Below, piece by piece: positions 55,672 through 63,736 of a DNA stretch of 63,736 bases. Where the stretch lies: assembly GCF_003952945.1 (NCBI RefSeq), contig NZ_QXGK01000015.1, positions 1 through 63,736 on the forward strand. The letters are read 5' to 3'. The position numbers were made by a program, and so were the translations under genes. This DNA is from Bifidobacterium samirii (lineage in GTDB: Bacteria > Actinomycetota > Actinomycetes > Actinomycetales > Bifidobacteriaceae). Position 1 is the first letter of the stretch. Each line of letters begins with the position of its first letter. A model generated the notes under the pieces. That model saw only the letters and a list, made by a program, of their open reading frames with translations, was not told the origin of the DNA and did not search any database.

Positions 55672-58044
55672 TCAGATCAGATCCTTGGGGTCGAGCCGGA
55701 AGCGCAGCTCCCCCGCGCGCCGTCCGGCGACGTGCTCGCCCACGATCGCGCGCAGCCGGGTCGCGAGTTCGGCGCGGCGCGACGCGGCGACGCGCACGAC
55801 GGCCTTGACACGGTCGGCGGTCTCCGCCAGTTCGCGCGCGTCCACGGTGGCGGGCGGTGCGATCGGCACCGGGCCGAGCACGGCGGGCAGGTCGTGGCCG
55901 CCGACGTTGACGACCGCCCAGTCGCCGCCGAGCACGCCGAGCCGCGTCAGCGCGCCGATGACCACGTCGCGCCGCCCCCATACGCATGCGGTCGCGGTGA
56001 CCGGCGTCATGCCGGCCTCGCGCCGCTCCTCGATCTCGCGTGCGGCGAGCAGGCGAGGATCCCACAATGTGAGCGAGCGGGCGATCGTCGGGTCGGTTTC
56101 GCCGATGAGCAGCGCCTGGCCGCCGCGCGAGCGTGGCGCGCAGCAGGCGACGGCGCGCATCCACGCGGCGAGCGTGTCCAGGCGCGCATCCACGCCCTGC
56201 GCGTACAGGCTGGTCCACGCGTCGAGGACGGCGACGGCCCGGTATTCGCGCGTCTGCGGCGTGTCCCGCCCGTCGGCGGCTCGCACGCGCGGTTCGGCGC
56301 CGGGCGTGGCGACGACGATCTGCGGCCGCCATGCGATCGTCTCGACGATGCCGCGCGGCGAACGCGGCGACGATACGACGATCGGCACGCCGCGGAACAG
56401 GCGCGACAGTTCCTGCGCGGTGCCGGCCGCGCCCACGCGGATGACGCGCATGCGATCGCCTCCGCATCCGGGGCAGGTCCAGTTGACGGCGGCCGCGCCG
56501 CACCAGCGGCATCGCGGCGCGCTTTCGCCGCCGCGCGCCACCGGGCCGGTGCATCGCGCGCAGCGCACCTGCCGGTGGCAGCGCACGCAGGCGAGCGATT
56601 CGGCGTCGTCGCCTGGTATGGACAGCAGCACGGGGCCGCCGTCGAGTGCCTTGTGCAGGATGCGCACCGCCGTGTGCGGCACGCGCGCGCCGATGCTCGG
56701 GTCGGCGAGGCGGGCGAGTTCGTCGCGGTTGAGCCAGCGCACCCACGGCGTGTGCTCCTTGACGACCGCGGGCAGGGCGTGCACGGTCGTGGCGGGGCCG
56801 CCGACGGGCGTGTCCGCGGCGCGCCCGTCGGTCTCCCATTGGCTGACGGCGCTGCGCGCGTGGCCCATCGCGACAAACACGCCGCCGTGCGCCTTGGCGC
56901 GCAGGCGCAGCACGCCGCGCGCGTTCGGGTAGGGCATGAACCCGTCCATGTTCTGGTAGGCGAGGTCGTCGACGATGGCGAACAGGGCTGGCCCGTCGAC
57001 CGGCGCATACATCGCGGCGCGCGGGCCGATCGCGCAGCGCACGCGCCCGTCGGCGACGGCGCGGTACGCGCGGTAGCGTTCCTCCGGCGGCATCGACGCG
57101 CCGAGCACGGCCACGTCGCCCGCATACCCGTCGGTGAATCCGCCCGCGGCGGCACGCTCGCCGTCGGCCGCGGCGAACCGGTGCAGGCCGCGGCGTTCCA
57201 GCGCGTCGGCCAGGTCCTGCGTCTCGCGCATCGTCGGCAGGACGACCACGGCGGCGCGTCCGGCGGCCATCGCATCCATGACGATCCACGCCATGTCGTC
57301 GGCCCACCGTTGCGCGCCCGGCAGCGCGTCGACGACGAACGCGCCGAAGCCGCCGTCCTCGAGCGTGGCGTGCAGGCGCACGGCCTGATCGTAGGAGGTG
57401 CGCATCGCGGCGAATCCCTCGTCCGCGGCACGGCGGCAGCGTGCCGCGAGCGCCGTCGCGGCGGCACGGCCTGCGGCCCGGCGCGCCGATGCGAGGCCGA
57501 ACGGGGAATCCGCGCCCGTCCCGCCGCCGGTGTTCCCGGCGAAGCCCCCCGCCGTATCGATACCGCTCGCGCCGCCGGTACCGTCGGTGCCGTCGTCTCC
57601 CGGCAGCGCCGCGTCGACGCGTTCGACGCGCGGCGGGACTGCCAGTCGTACGATGTTGGCGCGCGTGCCGCCGTACGCGTCGGCGATGCGGGTGATGTCG
57701 TCGCGCATGGATGCCGAGACGAGCGGGCGCGTGGTGAGCACGCGTTCCAGGTAGCGCAGCGACGAGCGTGGCGTGTCGCTGGTGGATGTGCGGTTCCAGA
57801 TGATGCCGCTGACGCGCTGTCCGCCGAATCGCACGCGCACGAGCGCGCCGGGCACGGCCGTTCCGTCGAGCTTCTCGTCGATGAGGTAGTCGAAGGTGCG
57901 GCCCAGGTGCGTGGCCTGGATGTCGAGCACGACCTGCGCGATCGGGTCGTGTTCGGCGGGGATCTTCTCCGCGGGCGTGCGACGGCGGCGCCTGCGCGGG
58001 GCGAGCCCGTCAAGCGCCAGCTGTTCGGCGTGCGGTGCGGTCAT
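55672..58044 (-). CDS. priA: PriA-like primosomal protein N'
   Basis: 790 residues. N-terminal DNA-binding domain with Thr-Phe-Asp-Tyr-Leu-Ile-Asp, central helicase-like part, and zinc-binding cysteines in the pattern Cys-x2-Cys-x5-Cys-x2-Cys then Cys-x2-Cys and Cys-x2-Cys (about 488-535). The Walker A loop, normally Gly-x-Thr-Gly-Ser-Gly-Lys-Thr, is absent: the site reads Ala-Gly-Arg-Ala-Ala-Val-Val-Val. Actinobacterial PriA proteins are known to have lost the ATPase motifs; DNA loading rather than helicase work is inferred. AGGAGG lies only two bases before the ATG. Confidence 0.9.
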   Translation of the reverse strand: MTAPHAEQLALDGLAPRRRRRRTPAEKIPAEHDPIAQVVLDIQATHLGRTFDYLIDEKLDGTAVPGALVRVRFGGQRVSGIIWNRTSTSDTPRSSLRYLERVLTTRPLVSASMRDDITRIADAYGGTRANIVRLAVPPRVERVDAALPGDDGTDGTGGASGIDTAGGFAGNTGGGTGADSPFGLASARRAAGRAAATALAARCRRAADEGFAAMRTSYDQAVRLHATLEDGGFGAFVVDALPGAQRWADDMAWIVMDAMAAGRAAVVVLPTMRETQDLADALERRGLHRFAAADGERAAAGGFTDGYAGDVAVLGASMPPEERYRAYRAVADGRVRCAIGPRAAMYAPVDGPALFAIVDDLAYQNMDGFMPYPNARGVLRLRAKAHGGVFVAMGHARSAVSQWETDGRAADTPVGGPATTVHALPAVVKEHTPWVRWLNRDELARLADPSIGARVPHTAVRILHKALDGGPVLLSIPGDDAESLACVRCHRQVRCARCTGPVARGGESAPRCRWCGAAAVNWTCPGCGGDRMRVIRVGAAGTAQELSRLFRGVPIVVSSPRSPRGIVETIAWRPQIVVATPGAEPRVRAADGRDTPQTREYRAVAVLDAWTSLYAQGVDARLDTLAAWMRAVACCAPRSRGGQALLIGETDPTIARSLTLWDPRLLAAREIEERREAGMTPVTATACVWGRRDVVIGALTRLGVLGGDWAVVNVGGHDLPAVLGPVPIAPPATVDARELAETADRVKAVVRVAASRRAELATRLRAIVGEHVAGRRAGELRFRLDPKDLI

Positions 58045-58202
58045 TCCTCCTGTTTAGCACATGCGGGGCCGCATCGCACGCATCATGCCGCGGGCTTACG
58101 CGGCACGCGTCGCCGGCATGCCGCGCGATGCCGGTCCGCCGCGCGTATCCGCCGGTGCGGACGACGCCGATGACACAGCGCCGCCCGCACCACCGTCGTA
58201 GG

Positions 58203-59432
58203 TCAGGCCATGTGAGCCGCGACGGCGTCCTTGAGCGCGTCGACGCGGTCGGTGCGCTCCCACGGGAAGCCGTCGAGTTCGCGGCCGAAATGGCCGTACG
58301 CGGCGGTCTTCGCGTAGATGGGCCGCTTGAGGTCGAGCGCGTCGATGATGGCGGCCGGCCGCAGGTCGAACACATCGCGCACCGCCTGCGCGATCGCGTC
58401 GCGGGTCACGCCGCCGATTTCGGTGCCGTACGTCTCCACGTTGACGCTGACCGGGTCGGCCACGCCGATCGCGTATGCGACCTGCACTTCGACGCGGTGC
58501 GCCAGTCCTGCGGCGACGATGGTCTTGGCGACCCAGCGGGCCGCGTAGGCGGCGGACCGGTCGACCTTGCTCGGGTCCTTGCCGGAGAACGCGCCGCCGC
58601 CGTGGTGCGCGGCGCCGCCGTACGTGTCGACGATGATCTTGCGTCCGGTCAGGCCCGAGTCGGCCGCCGGGCCGCCCAGCACGAACGAGCCGGTGGGGTT
58701 GACGAGCAGACGGTAGTCGTCGTGGCGCACGCGCCCGTCGAGGATGTCATCGAGCACCGGGTCGATGACGTGCTCCTTGAGCTGCCCCTCAAGCCAGGCG
58801 TGGGTCGCCTCGGGGTCGTGCTGCGTGGACACGAGCACCGTGTCGATGCGCATCGGTTTGTCGTCGGCGTCGTATTCGACGGTCACCTGCGTCTTGCCGT
58901 CGGGGCGCAGGTGCGGCACGTCCCCGTTCTTGCGCACCTGGGCGAGACGGTAGGCGAGACGGTGCGCCAGGTGGATGGGCAGCGGCATGAGCACGTCGGT
59001 CTCGTCGCTCGCGTAGCCGAACATGACGCCCTGGTCGCCGGCGCCCTGCGCTTCGTAGCGTTCCTCGCGCGACGCTTCGCTTTCGCGCGTCTTGTCGAGC
59101 CGGGCGACGCCCTGGTTGATTTCGGCGCTCTGTTCGGTCAGGGACACGAGCACGCCGCACGAGTCGGCGTCGAGGCCGACGTCGGATCCGGTGTAGCCGA
59201 TGCGGCGCACCACGTCGCGCACGATGGATTGGATGTCGCAGTACGCTTCGGCGGTCACCTCGCCGAAGACGTGGAACAGGCCGGTGGCGGCGGTGGTCTC
59301 CACGGCCACGTGCGCGTCGGGGTCCTGGGCGAGCATGTCGTCGAGGATCGCGTCGGAGATCTGGTCGCACACCTTGTCGGGGTGGCCCTCCGTCACCGAT
59401 TCGGCGGAAATGAGCTTGCGTTCGGTCGTCAT
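58203..59432 (-). CDS. metK: S-adenosylmethionine synthase
   Basis: 409 residues. Joins methionine and ATP to form SAM. Typical blocks: Glu-Gly-His-Pro-Asp-Lys near 15-20, Ala-Thr-Gly near 49 and a Gly-Gly-Gly-Ala-Phe-Ser-Gly-Lys-Asp motif near 280. The AGAGGGA site precedes the ATG. Upstream, the 203 bases to the rpoZ hairpin were searched by eye for a SAM riboswitch and none was recognised. It is followed 159 bases later by priA. Confidence 0.98.
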   Translation of the reverse strand: MTTERKLISAESVTEGHPDKVCDQISDAILDDMLAQDPDAHVAVETTAATGLFHVFGEVTAEAYCDIQSIVRDVVRRIGYTGSDVGLDADSCGVLVSLTEQSAEINQGVARLDKTRESEASREERYEAQGAGDQGVMFGYASDETDVLMPLPIHLAHRLAYRLAQVRKNGDVPHLRPDGKTQVTVEYDADDKPMRIDTVLVSTQHDPEATHAWLEGQLKEHVIDPVLDDILDGRVRHDDYRLLVNPTGSFVLGGPAADSGLTGRKIIVDTYGGAAHHGGGAFSGKDPSKVDRSAAYAARWVAKTIVAAGLAHRVEVQVAYAIGVADPVSVNVETYGTEIGGVTRDAIAQAVRDVFDLRPAAIIDALDLKRPIYAKTAAYGHFGRELDGFPWERTDRVDALKDAVAAHMA

Positions 59433-59635
59433 ATCATCCCTCTTTCGGACTTATCGCCCCGCGCGAAGCGAGGCACAATGATACGGTCGGTTTCTTCTGT
59501 TGCGGGCGGATCGGCCCCGTACCTCCACGGCGGCGCTCCCCCGTCGTGTGACGAGAGGGCGGGCGACGCGGAGATGCGGTTCCGTTCCGATGGACGTCGG
59601 CGCACGGCTCCGGTATGCGATGACGGCAAAAGAAA

Positions 59636-59670
59636 AGGCTCGTGCCGGACCTCATGGTCGGCGCGAGCCT
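59636..59670 (-). terminator. Terminator of rpoZ
   Basis: Arms AGGCTCGTGCCGGACC (59636-59651) and GGTCGGCGCGAGCCT (59656-59670), one bulge/mismatch, 4-base loop. On the minus strand a TTTTCTTTT follows. The rest of the gap 59433-59753 holds no gene. Confidence 0.85.
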
Positions 59671-59753
59671 CAGGTATGTTCGCTCCGTGAATTCGGTAAG
59701 GCGATCCGGCGCGGCGGTTGCGACGCGCGGATACGGTGGATCGGACGGGCCGA

Positions 59754-60038
59754 TCAGTTGCCTTCGCTCAGATCGTCCTCGCCGAGGGTCTCCTCGAGCA
59801 GGCCCTCGTTGATCTCGCGGAATGCGATGGACAGCGGCTTCTCCTGGTTCTGGTATTCGACCAGCGGGCCGACGTTCTGCAGCAGGCCCTCGTTGAGCTG
59901 CGTGAAGTAGGAGTTGATCTGGCGGGCGCGCTTGGCGGCGAAGATGGCCAGCGCGTACTTGGAGTCGGCGTGCTCCATCAGATCGTCGATCGGCGGATTC
60001 GCGAGGCCCTGGGGACGGGGATCGGTGCCAAATGCCAT
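59754..60038 (-). CDS. rpoZ: RNA polymerase omega subunit
   Basis: 94 residues. Helps RNA polymerase assembly by binding the beta-prime subunit. Conserved [16 protein letters not shown] lies around 33-48. Start ATG at 60038, with GGAGAA nine bases upstream; the longer frame to 60359 is rejected. Acidic C-terminus. Confidence 0.94.
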   Translation of the reverse strand: MAFGTDPRPQGLANPPIDDLMEHADSKYALAIFAAKRARQINSYFTQLNEGLLQNVGPLVEYQNQEKPLSIAFREINEGLLEETLGEDDLSEGN

Positions 60039-60235
60039 AATGTCTGTTCTCCGAATCATCAAAAGTAGCGTTACAGCTATTCCAACCTCACAAGTATACC
60101 CCCGCCCCTCGTCTTTGCCCAAGGAAGGCACCGGAGGAACCGTCCCGGCCAGCTCCCGCATCGTTGGGCCCGGAGGGTCTGCGGCATCATCGGACGGTCC
60201 GGCCGGATGGGGTTCAAGGCGCGGACACGCCGATG

Positions 60236-60263
60236 TCGACGGAACGCCGCCCCGTGCTACACT
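60236..60263 (+). promoter_or_regulatory. Promoter of the poly-Cys leader and symporter
   Basis: TCGACG (60236-60241) and TACACT (60258-60263) with a 16-base spacer. The -10 is strong, and the seven bases after it put the start of transcription at the A of the leader ATG (60271), so the leader mRNA would be leaderless. Confidence 0.55.
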
Positions 60264-60270
60264 GCTCCCC

Positions 60271-60300
60271 ATGCTTACCGTGTTCTGTTGTTGTCGTTGA
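60271..60300 (+). CDS. Poly-cysteine leader peptide
   Basis: Nine codons: Met-Leu-Thr-Val-Phe-Cys-Cys-Cys-Arg, then TGA. Three consecutive TGT codons. The -10 box places transcription at its first base. In mycobacteria, leaderless short ORFs with cysteine runs are known to act as cysteine-responsive attenuators, and the downstream gene here is of the type that takes up cystine. When charged Cys-tRNA is scarce, ribosomes would stall at the cysteines and change downstream folding. This is inferred from position and content. Confidence 0.65.
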   Translation: MLTVFCCCR

Positions 60301-60341
60301 GACGCCGCACCCGTGCGGGCGTCCGGTCGCGCTGTCGCGAC
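60301..60341 (+). promoter_or_regulatory. Candidate attenuator hairpins after the leader
   Basis: Hairpin 1 begins at the first base after the leader stop (60301-60323, GACGCC/GGGCGTC with CAC/GTG inner pairs); hairpin 2 is GTCGCG/CGCGAC (60326-60341). Both directly follow the leader peptide, the place where stalling would change folding. The remaining 184 bases to the symporter start are leader without another gene. Confidence 0.45.
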
Positions 60342-60525
60342 GCCTTCGACGAACCTCAAGCAGAACCTTCATTGCATTGGCGATATTGCATTCCTTGCCT
60401 GTTCCTGCGTGCATTCGATGGCGTTTCGGCAATCCGCTGCCGGTGAATCCCCCGCCCGCAACGACCGGCGCCTGCCATATGAAACATCGACAACCGCCAT
60501 CGTTCGAGAACCACAAGGACCTTCC

Positions 60526-62121
60526 ATGCCGCTTTCCTCACTGCCCGCCAGCCTGCTCGATGGGGCCGCCCTGGCCGTCACCATCATCGTCTTCGCCGTC
60601 CTCTGGCATCTGAAACGCTCCCGTAAGGCCGGTTTCGGCATGCGGGTCATCATCGCTACCGTGCTCGGCATCGTCCTCGGCATCATCGCCGCCGGGCACA
60701 CCACGTACGTCGCTGTGGCCGGTACGGTCTGGTCGCAGGTCATGTCCGCCGTCGTCGTGCCGCTGCTGCTGTTCAGCGTCATCGCCAGCATCACCAACCT
60801 CGGCGAATCCGTGCGTCTGCGGAGCATCGCCACGAGGACCGTCATGCTGTTGCTGCTCAACACGCTGACCGCCTCGCTCCTGACGTTGGCGCTGGCCGTC
60901 GTCTTCCACGTCGGCCGGGGTTTCCGGTACGAACTGCCGCAGGATTACACGGCACGCGAGGTGCCCGGCATCGTCGACACCGTCACCGGCCTGTTCCCGT
61001 CGAATCTGATCGGCGATTGGGCGTCGAACCGGATCGTGCCCGTCGTGCTGTTCGCGCTGCTCGTCGCCGTCGCCTACAACGCGGTCGCCGCCGACGAGGC
61101 CGGGCGTGCGCTCGTCCGCCCATTCAAGGCGTTCGTGGACGCCGGTAACGCCGTCATGGCGAAGATGACGCAGATCATCGTCGGATTCACGCCGTACGCC
61201 GTCGTCTCGCTGATCGCCTCCGCCGTGTCGTCCAGCGACGTCACCACGCTGCTGCCGCTGCTGCTCGTACTCGTCGTCGCGTATCTGGCGATGTCGATGC
61301 AGCTGTTCCTCGTGCAGCCGCTGCTGCTCGCCGCGTTCACCCGATTGCATCCGATGCCGTTCTTCAAGGCGTTCTGGCCGGCCGGCGTGGTCGCGTTCAC
61401 GTCGGAAAGCAGCATCGGCACGATTCCCGTCACCGTCAGGCAGCTGCGTTCCGCCGGCGTCGATGACGATGTGGCGTCCTTCGTCGCCGGGCTCGGCGCC
61501 AATCTGGGCATGCCCGGATGCGCCGGCGTGTGGCCGATGCTGCTGGCCGTGTTCGCCGTCAATGCGCAGGGACTGCAATACACGCCCGCGCAGTATGCCT
61601 TCCTCGTCATGCTGACGCTGCTGGTGTCCATCGGCACGGTGGGCGTGCCGGGCACCGCCACGATCACCGCCACGTCCCTGTTCGCCGCCGCTGGCCTTCC
61701 CGTGGCGTTCATCGCGCTCGTCCAGCCGATCTCGCAGATCGCCGATATGGGCCGTACCGCGCTGAACGTCGCCGGCGCCGCCAACACCGCGGTCATCGTC
61801 GCCGCCACCGAGCGACGGCTCGATATGGACGCCTATCATGCGCTCCGGGCCGTTGCGGATGATGACGACCGCACGGTTTCCGGAATCGACGCCGGTGCGA
61901 GCGATTCCCTCAGCCTCCGCTCCGTCGCGCAAGCTCCGGTCGCCGCGGATGCCGCGGTGGATGGCATGACGGATACGTCCGGCGCGACGCGGGCCGCGCC
62001 GGATGCGCTGGGGTCGGCCGCTCCGGCACGCGTCCCGGCCGGAGCGACGGCCGCCGTCAACCTTCTCGGCTTCACGCCCGCGGCGGCGCTGGCCGATGAT
62101 GACCTCTGCGGATTGCGATAG
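60526..62121 (+). CDS. Dicarboxylate/amino-acid:cation symporter, probably cystine uptake (TcyP-like)
   Basis: 531 residues, DAACS family (like TcyP/GltP). About eight to ten membrane segments fill residues 10-430; the Ser-rich loop with Thr-Ser-Glu-Ser-Ser-Ile-Gly-Thr-Ile-Pro (around 295) marks the first re-entrant hairpin, and an Asn-Val-Ala-Gly-Ala-Ala-Asn-Thr near 425 the last substrate region. A 100-residue Ala-rich tail follows. Cystine is favoured because of the poly-Cys leader upstream, not from the sequence itself; aspartate or glutamate remain possible. AAGGA lies seven bases before the ATG. Confidence 0.85.
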   Translation: MPLSSLPASLLDGAALAVTIIVFAVLWHLKRSRKAGFGMRVIIATVLGIVLGIIAAGHTTYVAVAGTVWSQVMSAVVVPLLLFSVIASITNLGESVRLRSIATRTVMLLLLNTLTASLLTLALAVVFHVGRGFRYELPQDYTAREVPGIVDTVTGLFPSNLIGDWASNRIVPVVLFALLVAVAYNAVAADEAGRALVRPFKAFVDAGNAVMAKMTQIIVGFTPYAVVSLIASAVSSSDVTTLLPLLLVLVVAYLAMSMQLFLVQPLLLAAFTRLHPMPFFKAFWPAGVVAFTSESSIGTIPVTVRQLRSAGVDDDVASFVAGLGANLGMPGCAGVWPMLLAVFAVNAQGLQYTPAQYAFLVMLTLLVSIGTVGVPGTATITATSLFAAAGLPVAFIALVQPISQIADMGRTALNVAGAANTAVIVAATERRLDMDAYHALRAVADDDDRTVSGIDAGASDSLSLRSVAQAPVAADAAVDGMTDTSGATRAAPDALGSAAPARVPAGATAAVNLLGFTPAAALADDDLCGLR

Positions 62122-62445
62122 CCGCATACCGCAGCGCCGAGCCGACCCCATCCGGATCGCGCAGAACAGTAGGTCTCCATGAGGATTCCGCCGCAGCCCG
62201 CGCACCGTGCATCCGTACATGCCTGTCGCCGGGCGGCGCGGTCGAGGCCGACACCGTTCCGGATGGGCTATGGCCGGCCGGCCGTCACCGCCGGAATCGG
62301 ACCACGGTCCGGTAGCAACATGACGCGACGAAGGAACGTTCTCTTCCCGTAGCGGAACCGGCATTGCGCCGCCGGTTCCCTGTTAGGCTCAAGGTACCGA
62401 TCCGCGTGCAGTTGCGCGGGTCTCTCAAGGAAACGGAGGCCATAT
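62122..62445 (+). other. Intergenic region without a gene
   Basis: 324 bases between the symporter and the SDR gene. No open frame with a ribosome site, no terminator with a strong stem. A possible -10 (TAGGCT near 62383) lies before the SDR gene but lacks a good -35. Confidence 0.6.
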
Positions 62446-63297
62446 ATGACCGACGAGACAGTATTCGACCAGTATCCCCTCGACCAGTGGAAGGATCCGG
62501 AGCATCGCATCATGGACCGCTTCTCCCTCAAGGGCAAGAAGGGCTTCGTGACCGGCGGCGCAGGCGGTCTGGGGCGCAACACGGCGGCCGCCTGGGCCGA
62601 GGCGGGCGCCGACGTGGCCATCGTCGACCTGCCGTCCAGCAAGGAGCGCCTGGAGGCGCTGGCCGCCGAGCTGTCCGAACGCTACGGCGTGAAGGTCGTG
62701 CCGCTGTACTGCGACGTGTCCGACAAGGCCCAGGTGGACGCGTTGAAGGAGTCGCTCGTCGACGCGCTCGGCACCGTGGACATGGCGTTCATCAACGCCG
62801 GCGTCAACGTTCCCGGCGATGACGCCGACGAACCGTACGAGGTGTGGAAGAAAACGATCGACATCAACCTGACCGGCGCCTACATGACCGCGCAGATCGC
62901 GCAGCACATCATGCGCGAGCATGGCCATGGCGGTTCGCTGATCTTCACGTCGTCCCTGTCGGGCCATAACGCCAACTTCATCGGCGGCGGCCCCTCCCCC
63001 GTGGCCGCCTACGGCGCCACCAAGGCCGGCGTCTACGAGTACGCGCGCTATCTGGCCGCGGCGCTCGCCCCGTACGGCATCCGCGCCAACGCGGTGTCTC
63101 CCGGCTACGTGTGGTCCGGCATCTTCGAGGGCCGCATCACCCCGGAAGGCCATGACATGATGGTCCACCCGGTCCCGATGCACCGCTTCGGCACCAACGA
63201 GGAGATCGCCTCCGCCGTGCTCTTCCTCGCCAGCGACGCGTCGTCCTACATCACCGGCACCAACATCCAGGTCGACGGCGGCTACTCCGTCTACTGA
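62446..63297 (+). CDS. Short-chain dehydrogenase/reductase
   Basis: 283 residues. Classical SDR: the Gly-rich nucleotide loop Thr-Gly-Gly-Ala-Gly-Gly-Leu-Gly (36-43), Asn-Ala-Gly near 115, and the catalytic Ser-x-Ser with Tyr-Gly-Ala-Thr-Lys (YxxxK) near 190. Acidic residue after the second strand (Ile-Val-Asp) suggests NAD. An N-terminal extension of about 28 residues precedes the Rossmann fold, as in sugar-alcohol and sorbose-type reductases. Substrate not assignable. AACGGAGG lies before ATG. Confidence 0.9.
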   Translation: MTDETVFDQYPLDQWKDPEHRIMDRFSLKGKKGFVTGGAGGLGRNTAAAWAEAGADVAIVDLPSSKERLEALAAELSERYGVKVVPLYCDVSDKAQVDALKESLVDALGTVDMAFINAGVNVPGDDADEPYEVWKKTIDINLTGAYMTAQIAQHIMREHGHGGSLIFTSSLSGHNANFIGGGPSPVAAYGATKAGVYEYARYLAAALAPYGIRANAVSPGYVWSGIFEGRITPEGHDMMVHPVPMHRFGTNEEIASAVLFLASDASSYITGTNIQVDGGYSVY

Positions 63298-63326
63298 TCC
63301 GTCCGATATCCGCGTCCGGATATGCG

Positions 63327-63358
63327 AAGGGCCGCACGGGTGTTCCCGTGCGGCCCTT
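63327..63358 (+). terminator. Terminator of the SDR gene
   Basis: Perfect 14-base arms, AAGGGCCGCACGGG (63327-63340) and CCCGTGCGGCCCTT (63345-63358), with a 4-base loop, 29 bases after the stop. Confidence 0.9.
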
Positions 63359-63434
63359 GCCGTCTCCGTCCGATCGTGTCCGGATATGAAGGATCCCCGG
63401 GAGCCGTGGGCTCGACCGGGGATTCGATGTGTGA

Positions 63435-63551
63435 TGCGGCGGTGTGCTACTCTCCCACACCCTATCGAGTGCAGTACCATCGCCGTGCCAGGCCTTAGCT
63501 TCCGGGTTCGGAAAGGGACCGGGCGTCTCACCTGGGCCATGACCACCGCAA
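63435..63551 (-). rRNA. rrf: 5S ribosomal RNA
   Basis: 117 bases. On the minus strand the sequence opens TTGCGGTGGTCATGG and ends CACCGCCGCA, which pair as helix I. The conserved loop run CCGAACCCGGAAG and TGGGAGAGTAG are present in order. This is the usual actinobacterial length. The 23S gene would lie to the right, outside the window. Ends are given to within a few bases. Confidence 0.95.
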
Positions 63552-63736
63552 ATCTTGACTTATCAGCCAACCCCTCGTCCGAGGGGATCGGCCGGCTTGG
63601 ACCGTGGCTGGTCCGGGAACCGGAAAGCGGACGCGAAGGTGATGTATCGCACAGTGACATGCTTAGTGTTCATTGCCGTGAGGCGTGAACCACCATGGAC
63701 CCTCCGACGACCAACCCGCGAGGAGTTGGTGTGTAG
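63552..63736 (-). other. Ribosomal RNA spacer upstream of 5S
   Basis: 185 bases to the window edge, on the upstream side of 5S in its transcription direction. No 23S end was recognised. It should be the 23S-5S spacer. Confidence 0.6.

Noticed and set aside
55468-58173. 901-residue plus-strand open frame over priA
   Set aside because: Ala/Arg/His/Gly-rich shadow of priA and HAD genes; no family motif.
59433-59635. SAM riboswitch before metK
   Set aside because: No conserved SAM-I, SAM-II or SAM-IV core could be recognised by eye; a covariance search could change this.
63640-63736. 3' end of 23S rRNA at the right edge
   Set aside because: No conserved 23S terminal sequence was recognised, so it is kept as spacer.

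Overview
The window looks like a chromosomal segment of a Bifidobacterium or close relative. The base composition is strongly GC-rich. The core gene order runs rpoZ, metK, priA, HAD phosphatase, fmt. A pupylation cluster (arc, dop, pup, pafA) is present, and its ATPase lacks the C-terminal signal used to dock on a 20S proteasome. The genus is an inference from gene content; no marker long enough to name a species lies inside the window.

Region 1 (1-8700) is accessory. Two homologous gene pairs of unknown function face each other: a minus-strand pair at 196-1389 and a plus-strand pair at 7334-8696. Between them lie a membrane protein with a NERD-like nuclease domain, two overlapping zinc-ribbon membrane proteins (one carrying PASTA repeats) and a very acidic small protein. 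Region 2 (8837-21712) holds an AddAB/RexAB-type helicase-nuclease, a large coiled-coil gene that appears frameshifted, and clpC. Region 3 (21853-31723) has a universal stress protein, a DUF3027/cold-shock pair, a two-component system, a TPM-domain protein, a WXG100 protein, groEL behind two CIRCE operators, cspA and a LytR_C protein.

Region 4 (31835-38163) has ung followed by a tightly overlapping MoxR, DUF58, unknown, VWA, VWA, unknown operon, the usual layout of a MoxR chaperone with von Willebrand partners. Region 5 (38412-45158) has a WXG-like small protein overlapping a predicted secreted alpha/beta hydrolase, then purB, a large flippase-like membrane protein and the histone-like HU. Region 6 (45403-51669) is the pupylation cluster on the minus strand, interrupted by an inositol-monophosphatase-like gene whose metal motif is broken. 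Region 7 (51741-63736) has serB, an unusually AT-rich junction with a membrane-anchored C39-type peptidase, a 15-bp tandem repeat, then fmt, HAD phosphatase, priA, metK and rpoZ. It continues with a cystine/dicarboxylate-type symporter preceded by a poly-cysteine leader peptide, an SDR oxidoreductase and a 5S rRNA gene on the minus strand.

Most gene ends carry strong GC-rich hairpins, and many neighbouring genes overlap by 1-20 bases, so translational coupling is common. The most interesting signals are the leaderless Met-Leu-Thr-Val-Phe-Cys-Cys-Cys-Arg leader upstream of the symporter, the mirrored gene pairs of region 1, the WXG/hydrolase pair, and the degenerate phosphatase inside the pup cluster. 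No tRNA, CRISPR array, transposase or integrase was seen.
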